The notes under the pieces: model-generated | What the model was told of the DNA's origin: nothing | The model's database searches: none | Seen by the model: only the letters and a program-made list of their open reading frames with translations | Position numbers and translations under genes: made by a program | Shown: in pieces, positions 43,682-52,118 of the stretch | How positions within the stretch are numbered: position 1 is the first letter of the stretch | Layout: each line of letters opens with the position of its first letter | From: Chryseobacterium joostei | GTDB taxonomy: Bacteria; Bacteroidota; Bacteroidia; Flavobacteriales; Weeksellaceae | NCBI RefSeq assembly: GCF_003815775.1 | Contig: NZ_CP033926.1 | Location: 806,001 to 870,000, forward strand | Direction of reading: 5' to 3' | DNA length: 64,000 bases

Positions 43682-44296
43682 TTAATGTTTTCTCAACGAG
43701 TTTTTAATAACAGTGGTTAAAAAATCAATCGCTACGGAATTCTGTTTCATATTAGGGATAATAAGATCAGCATCATTTTTAGATGGCTCAATGAATTCCT
43801 GGTGCATTGGTTTCAAGGTAGTCTGATAACGGTGTAATACTTCGCTCAGATCTCTTCCTCTTTCCTGGGTATCTCTTCTGATACGCCTGATTAGTCTTTC
43901 GTCTGAATCTGCATGAACGAATACTTTCAGATCAAATTCTTTGAGTAATTCTTTATTGGTAAGAACCAGAATTCCCTCTACCACCAATACGTTTTTAGGT
44001 TCTACAGTTACATGATCTCCTGTTCTGGAATGCGTTACAAAGCTGTAAATGGGCTGTTCAATAGACTCATTGTTTTTTAAAGCTTTAACGTGTTTTATCA
44101 GTAATTCAAAATCGATGGACTTCGGGTGGTCATAGTTTAGAGCCTCTCTTTCCGTCAATGTTAGATTTTGATTGTCGTGATAATAATTATCCTGAGAAAG
44201 GATATTCATTCCTTCAATATCAAGCTGCTGAAGTATTTTATCAACAACTGTAGTTTTGCCGGATCCTGTACCTCCGGCAATTCCTATTACAAGCAT
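43682..44296 (-). CDS. udk: Uridine kinase
   Basis: A 204-residue P-loop kinase that phosphorylates uridine and cytidine in pyrimidine salvage. Walker A is GIAGGTGSGKTTV (residues 5-17). Other family motifs are LSQDNYYHD, NYDHPKSIDFELL, THSRTGDHVTVEPKNVLVVEGILVL, and RIRRDTQERGRDL. Length is typical. A -7 box is present upstream and the FtsB-like gene is downstream in the same unit. Confidence 0.95.
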   Translation of the reverse strand: MLVIGIAGGTGSGKTTVVDKILQQLDIEGMNILSQDNYYHDNQNLTLTEREALNYDHPKSIDFELLIKHVKALKNNESIEQPIYSFVTHSRTGDHVTVEPKNVLVVEGILVLTNKELLKEFDLKVFVHADSDERLIRRIRRDTQERGRDLSEVLHRYQTTLKPMHQEFIEPSKNDADLIIPNMKQNSVAIDFLTTVIKNSLRKH

Positions 44297-44323
44297 TATT
44301 TTTTTGTTTCTTTATAGTTGGTA

Positions 44324-44331
44324 CAAATATA
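44324..44331 (-). promoter_or_regulatory. -7 box for udk
   Basis: CAAATATA on the plus strand equals TATATTTG on the minus strand, 28-35 nt before the udk start. Confidence 0.55.
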
Positions 44332-44371
44332 CTATTTTAGATAAAATATGGCAATGTAAGACTATTGAGAA

Positions 44372-44403
44372 ATTAAAAGATTAAATAATTAAAAGATTGA
44401 AAG
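44372..44403. repeat. Octamer repeat ATTAAAnn upstream of udk
   Basis: Four consecutive units, ATTAAAAG, ATTAAATA, ATTAAAAG and ATTGAAAG. Same unit and period as the repeat at 34801-34839. Confidence 0.55.
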
Positions 44404-44476
44404 GTTTTCGGAAGAAGCTATTATCCTTTATTATATAGCGTTATCACGAATGTTTCACCTGAGAATTCAATAAAAA

Positions 44477-44503
44477 AATCCGACAATAAATTTGCCGGAC
44501 TTT
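44477..44503 (-). terminator. Terminator of clpS
   Basis: On the minus strand an 11-bp stem with two G-T pairs (AAGTCCGGCAA / TTGTCGGATTT) begins 4 nt past the clpS stop and is followed by a T tract. Confidence 0.75.
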
Positions 44504-44506
44504 ATT

Positions 44507-44812
44507 TTATACGATTTCGCTTGTTAATTCGCGTGAAATTAATTTTTCGTGCATAGGCTTCAAAACATCTAATGAGCCTGTTTTCACGGTGCATTTGCCC
44601 TTATAGTGAACAAGCATTGTACATTGTTCTGCCTGTTCCATGGTATGTTTGCATATTTCTATTAAAGAATCAATCACATAGTCAAATGTGTGGATATCAT
44701 CATTATGCAAAACTAGTTTATAAACATCATCCGTATCATCCAATACAAGGACTTCTTCTTCATACTGACGTTTCGGGTTTTCGTAGTCTTTTATGCTATT
44801 ATAACAATTCAT
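44507..44812 (-). CDS. clpS: ATP-dependent Clp protease adaptor ClpS
   Basis: A 101-residue adaptor that brings N-degron proteins to ClpAP/ClpCP. The core motif YKLVLHNDDIHTFDYVIDSLIEICKHT (about 32-58; ClpS signature D-D-x-T) and the later AEQCTMLVHYKGKCTVKTGSLDVLKPMHEKLISRELT show the family. Both the N-degron pocket residues and the length fit. It starts 11 nt past the stop of the CNNM gene on the same strand, so read-through is likely. Confidence 0.92.
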   Translation of the reverse strand: MNCYNSIKDYENPKRQYEEEVLVLDDTDDVYKLVLHNDDIHTFDYVIDSLIEICKHTMEQAEQCTMLVHYKGKCTVKTGSLDVLKPMHEKLISRELTSEIV

Positions 44813-44823
44813 TATAAGTTATT

Positions 44824-46182
44824 TTAAACTTCTCCAATTTTATCTGCTAAATTATCAATGGCATTGGGTTGCTCATACACCAATTCCACAAGTTCAACAC
44901 TCTTATTGTTCATCTTCAATATCTTGAAATGATAGTTTTCAAGATCAAACTCTTGATTTTCCTCAGGAATCTCTTCCAATGCGTGAAGAATAAAGCCAGC
45001 CAATGAGTTATATTCACTTTCTTCGGAGAGCGGTAACTTTTTAGGCAGGTGCTCATTGATCTCATCCAAAGGTTGTGTAGCTTGTACCCAATAGGTATTA
45101 TCAGCTATTTTATCTACTATTTTTTCTTCATCATCTTCTTCATCCTGAATTTCACCTACAAGTTCCTCAAGAATATCTTCCAGAGTAATAATTCCTTCAG
45201 TTCCTCCAAATTCGTCGATAACAATTGCTAAGTGCTGTTTTTTCTGTTGGAAAGTCTTCAACAAATCTGAAACTTTTTTACTTTCCACCACAAAAAAGGC
45301 ATCACGCATCAAATCTTTAAGATCTTCATGATCCAGATCTCCCTTTCTTTTTACAAATTCCCTGATAATTTCCTTAGTATAGAAAATACCGATCACATTA
45401 TCTATAGAATCAAGATATACCGGAATACGGGAATAGCCGCTATCCATTATCGTATTGATGATATCGTTAACGTCTTCCTCGAAATCGATTGACGTAATGT
45501 TCTGTCTGGGAACCATGATCTGCTTGGCAGAATGATCTGTAAAATCAAATGCATTCTTGATGATCTCATAGTTTTCTTCTTCAATCTCACCACTGTCTGC
45601 ACTTTGTTTTACCAAAAGCTGCAGTTCTTCTGTAGAGTGAATTTCCTGCTCTGATGCCGGATGAATCTTTACCAATCTCAAAAATGTATTGGACATTAAA
45701 TTCATCAACCAAATAAATGGTTTAAAAACAGTATAAAAAACCCTCAATGGAACAGCTGTTGCCATTGTAGTTGCCTCCGCCTTTCTTATGGCAATTGACT
45801 TTGGAATAAGCTCACCAAATACAATGTGCATAATGGTAATTAATACAAAACTAGTCACCACTGAAATAGTGGTAATGGTAGTTTGCGTTAAGTCTATATT
45901 TAAGGAGTGGAAGATGTTTTCAACAATATGATGCAGGGCACTTTCTCCTACCCAACCCAGGGCAAGGGATGCCAACGTAATTCCTAATTGTGTAGCAGAA
46001 AGATACTCATCCAAATGCTTGATGATATGTTCTGCCTGCTTTGCCATAGAATCCCCTTCTGCGGCTTTTAATTGAATTTGTGAGTAACGAACTTTAACAA
46101 TTGAAAATTCTGCGGCTACGAAAAAGCCATTTAGTAATACAAGAAATAAGGCCAGCAAAAGCCTGACTATGTCCGAGTCCAT
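44824..46182 (-). CDS. CNNM/CorC-type transporter (hemolysin family)
   Basis: A 452-residue protein: DUF21 (CNNM) membrane domain with about four hydrophobic segments at 1-190, two CBS domains at about 205-320 (DFTDHSAKQIMVPRQNITSID ... IVIDEFGGTEGIITLEDILEELVGEI), and a C-terminal CorC_HlyC domain. The CBS pair binds nucleotides. The 'hemolysin' label is historic; the family is linked to Mg2+/Co2+ homeostasis. In Flavobacteria some relatives, such as GldE, work in gliding; GldE identity is not proven here. Confidence 0.9.
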   Translation of the reverse strand: MDSDIVRLLLALFLVLLNGFFVAAEFSIVKVRYSQIQLKAAEGDSMAKQAEHIIKHLDEYLSATQLGITLASLALGWVGESALHHIVENIFHSLNIDLTQTTITTISVVTSFVLITIMHIVFGELIPKSIAIRKAEATTMATAVPLRVFYTVFKPFIWLMNLMSNTFLRLVKIHPASEQEIHSTEELQLLVKQSADSGEIEEENYEIIKNAFDFTDHSAKQIMVPRQNITSIDFEEDVNDIINTIMDSGYSRIPVYLDSIDNVIGIFYTKEIIREFVKRKGDLDHEDLKDLMRDAFFVVESKKVSDLLKTFQQKKQHLAIVIDEFGGTEGIITLEDILEELVGEIQDEEDDEEKIVDKIADNTYWVQATQPLDEINEHLPKKLPLSEESEYNSLAGFILHALEEIPEENQEFDLENYHFKILKMNNKSVELVELVYEQPNAIDNLADKIGEV

Positions 46183-46210
46183 TTAGAAGTTATATAAATT
46201 TTATTAGGTA

Positions 46211-46218
46211 CAAAGATA
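46211..46218 (-). promoter_or_regulatory. -7 box for the CNNM gene
   Basis: CAAAGATA on the plus strand equals TATCTTTG on the minus strand, 29-36 nt before the start. Confidence 0.55.
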
Positions 46219-46397
46219 TGCAAAATATAAATAACCTGAGATAAGTTATTTTAGTCTGTAATTTTTGGGGTAAAAAATGACGCTTCAGGATGTACTTATT
46301 TTAGATTTAAAAAAATAATCGGACACTGTATTCATTTTCTATATAAAGAGTAGATTTTTGAATGCTAAATAAGAGTTTTAGCCTCTTCCTTAACAAA

Positions 46398-46424
46398 AAA
46401 AGCATCGATAGTATCGATGCTTTT
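46398..46424 (-). terminator. Terminator of the ATP synthase operon
   Basis: A 13-bp perfect stem (AAAAGCATCGATA / TATCGATGCTTTT) around a single G lies 22 nt past the atpG stop on the minus strand, with an A tract before it on the plus strand giving U's. It marks atpG as the last gene. Confidence 0.9.
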
Positions 46425-46445
46425 GATAGTATGTTAAAATAATTC

Positions 46446-47309
46446 TTACGAATTTTTCAAAGCTTCTGCTCCGGAAACAATTTCCAAAATTTCGTTGGTA
46501 ATTGCAGCCTGTCTTGCTTTATTGTAGAAGATCTTAAGATCATTTCTAAGCGCTTCTGCGTTATCTGTAGCTTTGTGCATTGCCGTCATTCTCGCTCCAT
46601 GTTCAGATGCTACTGAGTCTAAGATTGCCTTGAAAACCTGAGTTTTGATAGACTTTGGAATCAAATTATCCAAGATCTCAGCTCTGTTAGGTTCAAAGAT
46701 ATAATCTGTTTCAACCTGTGGCTCTGTATTTTCAGGCATTGAGATTGGAAGAAGCTGTTCTGTAGTTACTTCCTGAGTGGCAGCATTTACGAATTTGTTA
46801 TAAATAATATAAACTTCGTCAAATTTACCTTCCTTGAAGCTAGTCATTACACCTTCTGTAACATTAGCAACCACATCAAAGTTCAGGTTATCATAAACAG
46901 AACTTCCGTTAGCATATACTGCACGATTTCTTCTTACAGCATCATATACTTTTTTACCTACAGGAAGAACTTCAATCTCATACTGAGAATTGTTCTGAAA
47001 CTGATGGTTAAGTTCTTTTACGATTGAAGAGTTAAAAGCTCCCGCAAGACCTCTGTTTGAAGTAACAGCGATGAAAAGTATTCTTTTAACCTCTCTTTTC
47101 TGAGCATATACAGAAACCTGGTCAGGATCAGAGCTAGAATTCACATTCTGGATAAGTTCCTGTAATTTTTCAGAATATGGTCTTAACATTACAATTGCGT
47201 CCTGTGCTTTTTTAAGTTTCGCAGCGGAAACCATCTTCATAGCACGGGTGATTTGCATCGTAGATGAAATTGACGTAATTCTGCCTCGTATTTCTTTTAA
47301 GTTTGCCAT
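46446..47309 (-). CDS. atpG: ATP synthase F1 subunit gamma
   Basis: A 287-residue rotor stalk subunit. The N-terminus ANLKEIRGRITSISSTMQITRAMKMVSAAKLKKAQ and the C-terminal ASEHGARMTAMHKATDNAEALRNDL...ARQAAITNEILEIVSGAEAL are the two conserved helices of gamma. Last gene of the operon; 77 nt of repeats separate it from atpA. Confidence 0.97.
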   Translation of the reverse strand: MANLKEIRGRITSISSTMQITRAMKMVSAAKLKKAQDAIVMLRPYSEKLQELIQNVNSSSDPDQVSVYAQKREVKRILFIAVTSNRGLAGAFNSSIVKELNHQFQNNSQYEIEVLPVGKKVYDAVRRNRAVYANGSSVYDNLNFDVVANVTEGVMTSFKEGKFDEVYIIYNKFVNAATQEVTTEQLLPISMPENTEPQVETDYIFEPNRAEILDNLIPKSIKTQVFKAILDSVASEHGARMTAMHKATDNAEALRNDLKIFYNKARQAAITNEILEIVSGAEALKNS

Positions 47310-47321
47310 TAATTTGGGTTC

Positions 47322-47375
47322 AAAGTTTAAGGTCTAAAGTTTAAGGCTTAAAACTTTATATTTTAAACCTTAAAC
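47322..47375. repeat. AAAGTTTAAGG repeats between atpA and atpG
   Basis: The 11-mer occurs at 47322-47332 and 47336-47346 (14-nt period), followed by a partial inverted copy TTTAAACCTTAAAC at 47362-47375. The same 11-mer is at 7900-7910. The copies could pair into a hairpin in the atp mRNA. Confidence 0.55.
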
Positions 47376-47386
47376 ATTGAATTTTT

Positions 47387-48964
47387 TTAGTTGTATTTAG
47401 AAGCTAAATCGTTAGCTGCCTGCTTAAGAACGTTTGTAATATCGTTGTCGATTTTACCTGCTTTAATAGCCGCCATTGTATCAGGGTGCTTAGATCTTAG
47501 GAACGCAATATATTCAGTTTGGAATTCTTTTACCTTTCTGATAGGAACGTTTCTTAGCAAGTTCTCTGTTCCAGCGTAGATCATAGCAACTTGGCTATCT
47601 ACAGGAAGTGGAGAGTTTACCGGCTGCTTAAGAAGCTCTACGTTTCTTTCTCCTTTAGAGATTACAGCTAAAGTAGAAGCGTCAAGGTCAGAACCGAATT
47701 TAGCAAACGCTTCTAGTTCTTTATACTGAGCCTGGTCTAACTTTAATGTACCAGATACTTTTTTCATTGATTTGATCTGAGCGTTACCTCCTACTCTTGA
47801 TACAGAGATACCTACGTTGATCGCTGGACGAACCCCTGAGTTGAATAGATCAGACTCCAAGAAGATCTGTCCGTCTGTAATAGAGATTACGTTGGTAGGG
47901 ATATACGCAGAAACGTCACCAGCCTGAGTTTCAATGATTGGAAGTGCAGTTAATGAACCACCACCTTTCACGATTGGCTTAAGAGACTCTGGTAAGTCAT
48001 TCATTTGTCTAGCAATGTTATCATCAGCGATTACCTTTGCAGCTCTTTCCAATAGTCTTGAGTGAAGATAGAAAACGTCTCCAGGGTAAGCTTCACGGCC
48101 CGGTGGTCTTCTTAATAGTAGAGAAAGCTCACGGTAAGCAACAGCTTGTTTAGATAAATCATCATAAACGATAAGTGCCGGTCTACCTGTATCTCTGAAG
48201 AATTCACCGATAGCAGCACCTGCCATCGCAGAATATACCTGCATTGGAACTGGATCTGATGCATTAGCCGCAACGATTACAGTATAAGCTAAAGCTCCTT
48301 TATCAGAAAGAGTTTTAACGATTTGTGCTACAGTAGAAGCTTTCTGACCGATAGCAACATATATACAATATACTGGCTGCCCAGCATCAAAGAATTCTTT
48401 TTGGTTAATGATCGTATCGATCGCAACAGTAGTTTTACCTGTCTGTCTGTCACCAATGATAAGCTCTCTCTGTCCTCTTCCTACAGGGATCATAGAGTCA
48501 ATTGCAACGATACCTGACTGTAAAGGTTCAGTTACCGGTTGTCTGTAGATAACTCCAGGAGCTTTTCTTTCTAATGGCATTTCATATAAATCCCCTGAAA
48601 TAGGACCTTTACCATCGATAGGGTTACCAAGAGTGTCTACTACTCTTCCTAACATACCTTCTCCTACTTTAATAGAAGAGATTCTGTTTGTTCTTCTTAC
48701 GGTATCTCCTTCTTTTACTAATTTACTTTCACCAAGTAAAGCAACACCTACGTTGTCTTCTTCAAGGTTAAGTACAATACCTTCTACATCACTAGAAAAT
48801 TTCACCAACTCTCCGTATTGTACGTTTTCTAACCCGTATACACGAGCAATACCATCACCGATGGTTAAAACTGTACCTACTTCCTCAACGTTTGATTGAG
48901 TGTCGAAGTTGGCCAATTGCTGTTTTAAGATCGCAGATACTTCTGCCGGATTTATTTCTGCCAT
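47387..48964 (-). CDS. atpA: ATP synthase F1 subunit alpha
   Basis: A 525-residue nucleotide-binding subunit of the F1 head. The P-loop GDRQTGKT (about residues 175-182), the [43 protein letters not shown] block, and the family N-terminus ([20 protein letters not shown]) are clear. It forms the alpha3beta3 ring with AtpD, which is not encoded here. Spacing to atpH is 16 nt. Confidence 0.98.
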   Translation of the reverse strand: MAEINPAEVSAILKQQLANFDTQSNVEEVGTVLTIGDGIARVYGLENVQYGELVKFSSDVEGIVLNLEEDNVGVALLGESKLVKEGDTVRRTNRISSIKVGEGMLGRVVDTLGNPIDGKGPISGDLYEMPLERKAPGVIYRQPVTEPLQSGIVAIDSMIPVGRGQRELIIGDRQTGKTTVAIDTIINQKEFFDAGQPVYCIYVAIGQKASTVAQIVKTLSDKGALAYTVIVAANASDPVPMQVYSAMAGAAIGEFFRDTGRPALIVYDDLSKQAVAYRELSLLLRRPPGREAYPGDVFYLHSRLLERAAKVIADDNIARQMNDLPESLKPIVKGGGSLTALPIIETQAGDVSAYIPTNVISITDGQIFLESDLFNSGVRPAINVGISVSRVGGNAQIKSMKKVSGTLKLDQAQYKELEAFAKFGSDLDASTLAVISKGERNVELLKQPVNSPLPVDSQVAMIYAGTENLLRNVPIRKVKEFQTEYIAFLRSKHPDTMAAIKAGKIDNDITNVLKQAANDLASKYN

Positions 48965-48980
48965 TGTATGGTTGTTTTTC

Positions 48981-49520
48981 TTAATTTAATTGAAAATCTT
49001 TTTTAACTTGGTTCAATTTTGTCTTCACAGACGCATCTACCTGCTGATCACCTACTCTTAAGATGTATCCTCCTAAAATATCCTGGTTGATATTTACTTT
49101 CAAATCAAAATTTGAATTAGCATTTACCAAGTCTGTAGATCTTAGGATCTGATCAATATTCTCTTTGGAAAGAGGTGTTGCTGTAGTAAGCGTTACTCTT
49201 TGTACACCGTTGATATCTTCAACTTTGTTGATGAATTCCTGAGCAATATTTTTTAATTGGTTTTCACGTCCGTGCTTAATAACCAATGTGATCAAATTCT
49301 GGGAAGATGTTGAGAAACCTTTGAAAATTTCGTTTGCTACCTCTATTTTCTTTTTTGCATCAATGTAAGGCGTAAGGAAGAATTTGTTCAAATCCTTAGA
49401 TTCAATCATAATCTTCACTACATCTTTCATTTCAGAAAATACGGCAGCTGTCTGACCTGATTCATTAGTGAAATCAAGTAAACCTTGTGCGTATCTTTTC
49501 GCTACTTTAGATGTAAGCAT
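48981..49520 (-). CDS. atpH: ATP synthase F1 subunit delta
   Basis: A 179-residue peripheral-stalk subunit. N-terminal [14 protein letters not shown] (delta/OSCP signature), helical bundle, then [26 protein letters not shown] and a C-terminal domain with [29 protein letters not shown]. It lies 2 nt from atpF. Normal length. Confidence 0.95.
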   Translation of the reverse strand: MLTSKVAKRYAQGLLDFTNESGQTAAVFSEMKDVVKIMIESKDLNKFFLTPYIDAKKKIEVANEIFKGFSTSSQNLITLVIKHGRENQLKNIAQEFINKVEDINGVQRVTLTTATPLSKENIDQILRSTDLVNANSNFDLKVNINQDILGGYILRVGDQQVDASVKTKLNQVKKDFQLN

Positions 49521-49522
49521 TC

Positions 49523-50017
49523 TTAGTTAAGGTTAGATTTGTTGATATAATTTTGAACTAATTCATTTTGAGCCTCAGTGTTATCTAGCTTTTGCTTCAA
49601 GATAGATTCTGCAATGTTTACAGATAAAGCACCGATTTGGTTTTTGATGTCTGCCATTGCAGCATTTTTCTCAGCATTGATAGTTTGCTTAGCAGCTTCG
49701 ATTAATTTATCTCCTTCCGCTTTAGCAGCATCTTTAGCTTCACCTACGATTCTGTCTTTAATTTCTCTAGCTTCTTTAAGGATAGAATCTCTTTCAATTT
49801 TAGCTTCACGAATGATTCTTTCGTTGTCAGCTTTAAGATCTTCCATTTCTTTTTTAGCCAATTTAGCTTGGTTTAATGCATCAACGATAGAAGTTTCTCT
49901 TTCATTAACAGCACTAACAATTGGTTTCCAAGCGAATTTAGCTAGAAGAAACAATAGGATAACAAAAGTAAGGGTCATCCAAAACAAAAGTCCAATTCCA
50001 GGTTCAATAATTCCCAT
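49523..50017 (-). CDS. atpF: ATP synthase F0 subunit b
   Basis: A 164-residue stator subunit. One N-terminal TM helix (about residues 8-28, GLLFWMTLTFVILLFLLAKFAW) and a long charged coiled coil rich in Ala, Glu and Lys. It dimerises and links a/c to delta. Separated from atpE by about 100 nt that include a strong hairpin. Confidence 0.95.
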   Translation of the reverse strand: MGIIEPGIGLLFWMTLTFVILLFLLAKFAWKPIVSAVNERETSIVDALNQAKLAKKEMEDLKADNERIIREAKIERDSILKEAREIKDRIVGEAKDAAKAEGDKLIEAAKQTINAEKNAAMADIKNQIGALSVNIAESILKQKLDNTEAQNELVQNYINKSNLN

Positions 50018-50064
50018 ATCTGTAAATTCTTTTTTTAAGTGTTATTTATGGATTGTTTTTTAAA

Positions 50065-50101
50065 ATTCTTAGCAGCAGCCAACCGCTTTACTGCTAAGAA
50101 T
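50065..50101 (-). promoter_or_regulatory. Hairpin between atpE and atpF (possible mRNA processing or attenuation)
   Basis: An 11-bp perfect stem (ATTCTTAGCAG / CTGCTAAGAAT) with a 15-nt loop lies 17 nt past the atpE stop on the minus strand and is followed by TTTT. It is terminator-like but sits inside the operon. It could slow transcription or protect the atpE end, consistent with the need for many more c subunits. Confidence 0.6.
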
Positions 50102-50117
50102 GTTTTTTGAGGATAGA

Positions 50118-50336
50118 TTACTTGATGAAAGCACCAAAGATGATCGCGATAAGACCAGCACCTTCAATAAGACCAGCAGCAATAAGCATTGCTCCTTGAA
50201 TCTTACCAGCTTGTTCTGGTTGTCTAGCGATAGCATCCATTGCGTGACCACCGATTTTACCGATACCTAGACCTACACCTAGTACTGCTAAACCGATACC
50301 TACGTAAATTAATCCTGCTCCTGTTGATAAATCCAT
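50118..50336 (-). CDS. atpE: ATP synthase F0 subunit c
   Basis: A 72-residue hairpin of two TM helices. The conserved ion-binding carboxylate is Glu58 in LIEGAGLI. Glu58 is followed by Gly, not Ser/Thr, so the residue pattern fits a proton-type ring more than a sodium-type ring. The polar loop RQPEQAGK joins the helices. It is an abundant subunit; the leader and 3' hairpin may set expression. Confidence 0.97.
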   Translation of the reverse strand: MDLSTGAGLIYVGIGLAVLGVGLGIGKIGGHAMDAIARQPEQAGKIQGAMLIAAGLIEGAGLIAIIFGAFIK

Positions 50337-50378
50337 GATAAATAAATTATATTAGTTAAAAAATTATTTTAATTTTAA

Positions 50379-51506
50379 TTAGTGAGCGTGCTCTTCGTGA
50401 CCGTGCTCATGGTCGTGTTCTGCAACTGCAATACCGATAAATAATGCGGATAATACAGTGAAGATATATGCTTGCAATGCAGCAACTAATAATTCCAATA
50501 CAGAAACAAATAATGCTAATGGAACTGATGCAAACCCTAAGAATGGAGATTTGAAAATGAAGATCAATGAAATGATCGCCAAGATCATAATGTGTCCTGC
50601 TGTAATGTTAGCGAAAAGTCGCATCATCAAAGCGAAAGGCTTTGTAAAGATTCCGATAATCTCGATTGGAACCATGATTGGATACAATAAGATTGGAACT
50701 GGTGGCATAAAGATGTGCTTCCAGTAATCTTTGTTCGCACTGAATAATGTAATTAATAATGTAATGATACCTAATACAGCTGTGATTGCAATGTTACCAG
50801 TAAGGTTAGCTCCTCCAGGAAAGAACGGCACCAATCCGAATAGGTTATTGAACCAGATAAAGAAGAAAGCCGTTAATAAATAAGGCATATATCTTTTATA
50901 CTTTACTGACCCGATGTTTGGAATAGCCACTTCATCTCTGATAAATACAATTACCGGCTCCATTAATTTCCCAATCCCTTTTGGAAGTTGTGACTTCTTG
51001 TAATTTCTCGCCATTCCTATGAACACTACTGCCATAAAAATCACTGACAGAAACATTGAAGCTGCGTTTTTTGTTATTGAAAGATCAAAAAACACTTCGT
51101 TTGATTTTTGCTTCCCACTGATGATTGAAAATAAAGTTGCTTTTTCAACACCTTTAGTAGAAACTACTTGTCCGTGCTCTAAAGTATACCCATCATGTTC
51201 GTGTCCGTGAGCTATACTGCTTGAAAGAAAAGTATGCCATCCTTCATTATCCTTAATGATAATAGGCAAAGGGATAGAAACGTGATGTTCTTCACCACTA
51301 TCATCTTTTGTAGTCCATAAATGCCATTCATTTGAATCACCAATGTGCTCCATGATCATCTTGGTCGCATTGAAGCTATCCTGTGCCTCTTTGTTCTCTA
51401 CTTTTTCAGCTAACTTTTCTCCTTCAGATTCGTGTTGCGCAGAAGCTAAACCACTAATAAACACAAATAAAAATGCGAAAAATAATGAAGAAATTTTTCT
51501 GTTCAT
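50379..51506 (-). CDS. atpB: ATP synthase F0 subunit a with long N-terminal extension
   Basis: A 375-residue proton-channel subunit. Unlike the E. coli type it starts with a Sec signal (MNRKISSLFFAFLFVFISGLASAQ) and about 115 further residues, probably periplasmic, before the first TM helix. The channel Arg is in PFALMMRLFANITAGHIMI. The C-terminus is His-rich (AVAEHDHEHGHEEHAH). An N-terminal extension with a signal peptide is seen in Bacteroidota AtpB in general. First structural gene after the 89-aa membrane gene. Confidence 0.95.
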   Translation of the reverse strand: MNRKISSLFFAFLFVFISGLASAQHESEGEKLAEKVENKEAQDSFNATKMIMEHIGDSNEWHLWTTKDDSGEEHHVSIPLPIIIKDNEGWHTFLSSSIAHGHEHDGYTLEHGQVVSTKGVEKATLFSIISGKQKSNEVFFDLSITKNAASMFLSVIFMAVVFIGMARNYKKSQLPKGIGKLMEPVIVFIRDEVAIPNIGSVKYKRYMPYLLTAFFFIWFNNLFGLVPFFPGGANLTGNIAITAVLGIITLLITLFSANKDYWKHIFMPPVPILLYPIMVPIEIIGIFTKPFALMMRLFANITAGHIMILAIISLIFIFKSPFLGFASVPLALFVSVLELLVAALQAYIFTVLSALFIGIAVAEHDHEHGHEEHAH

Positions 51507-51526
51507 ATCTCTTTTTTAATCGTGTG

Positions 51527-51534
51527 CAAATATA
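51527..51534 (-). promoter_or_regulatory. -7 box before atpB
   Basis: CAAATATA on the plus strand equals TATATTTG on the minus strand, 21-28 nt before the atpB start, suggesting atpB has its own promoter besides the one before the 89-aa gene. Confidence 0.5.
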
Positions 51535-51588
51535 TCGATTTTATTAAACTTTACCAATATTAAAAATTGATTTTTATCATCAAAAAAT

Positions 51589-51858
51589 TCAAGACTTATT
51601 AATGAGTTTTATTATAGGTAAATAAATGAGGAATGAAGCCACTATAAAGCAGATCACTATAAAGAGAAAATTAGACTTGGTCTTTTCTATAATTAATAAA
51701 GAAATAGCCAGCCAGACAATATCTTTAGTGATATTTACAACAAGAAACTTCATTCCTGCATCAGCTTTACCAAAGAAATACTTTTTAAATATCATATATA
51801 CTATTATATTAAGAAATACTGCTAATAATATAATAATGAAACAATCTAGAAAATTCAT
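51589..51858 (-). CDS. Small membrane protein at head of ATP synthase operon (AtpI-position)
   Basis: An 89-residue protein with three hydrophobic segments (about 4-24, 40-58, 62-84) and basic loops (KKYFFGKADAGMKF, KTKSNF). The position directly before atpB is where AtpI-like assembly proteins lie. No direct sequence signature of AtpI could be seen by eye, so identity is by position only. It has its own -7 box. Confidence 0.6.
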   Translation of the reverse strand: MNFLDCFIIILLAVFLNIIVYMIFKKYFFGKADAGMKFLVVNITKDIVWLAISLLIIEKTKSNFLFIVICFIVASFLIYLPIIKLINKS

Positions 51859-51862
51859 GCTG

Positions 51863-51870
51863 CAAAAATA
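51863..51870 (-). promoter_or_regulatory. -7 box of the ATP synthase operon head
   Basis: CAAAAATA on the plus strand equals TATTTTTG on the minus strand, 5-12 nt before the start of the 89-aa gene. Confidence 0.5.
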
Positions 51871-52087
51871 AGATTATAATTTTTCAAACAAAACAAAACT
51901 AAAATTCCTTCCATATTATATAAGGTAAGGTATAAAAACCATAGATAAGGTAAAATAATAGATTGAAACACGATCGCAAACTCTAAAAACACCTCGTTTC
52001 CGTCTTCTTTGTTCTTTTCTTTCCCTAAATCTTACCCTAATCCTTATAATATTAAGTCTATAATACTCAGGTTTCTTAAAAATTCCT

Positions 52088-52095
52088 TATTTTTG
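52088..52095 (+). promoter_or_regulatory. -7 box for ffh
   Basis: TATTTTTG matches TAnnTTTG and lies 24-31 nt before the ffh ATG. Confidence 0.55.
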
Positions 52096-52118
52096 CAAAC
52101 CTATAATTTACAATAAAT

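Noticed and set aside
44824..46182. Gliding protein GldE
   Set aside because: CNNM/CorC domains fit, but no gliding gene is adjacent and no GldE-specific feature can be seen by eye.
51880..52080. Possible inverted repeat (ATATTATATAAGG and CCTTATAATATTA) between the atp operon and ffh
   Set aside because: The copies differ by insertions and the stretch is AT-rich, so chance pairing is likely.
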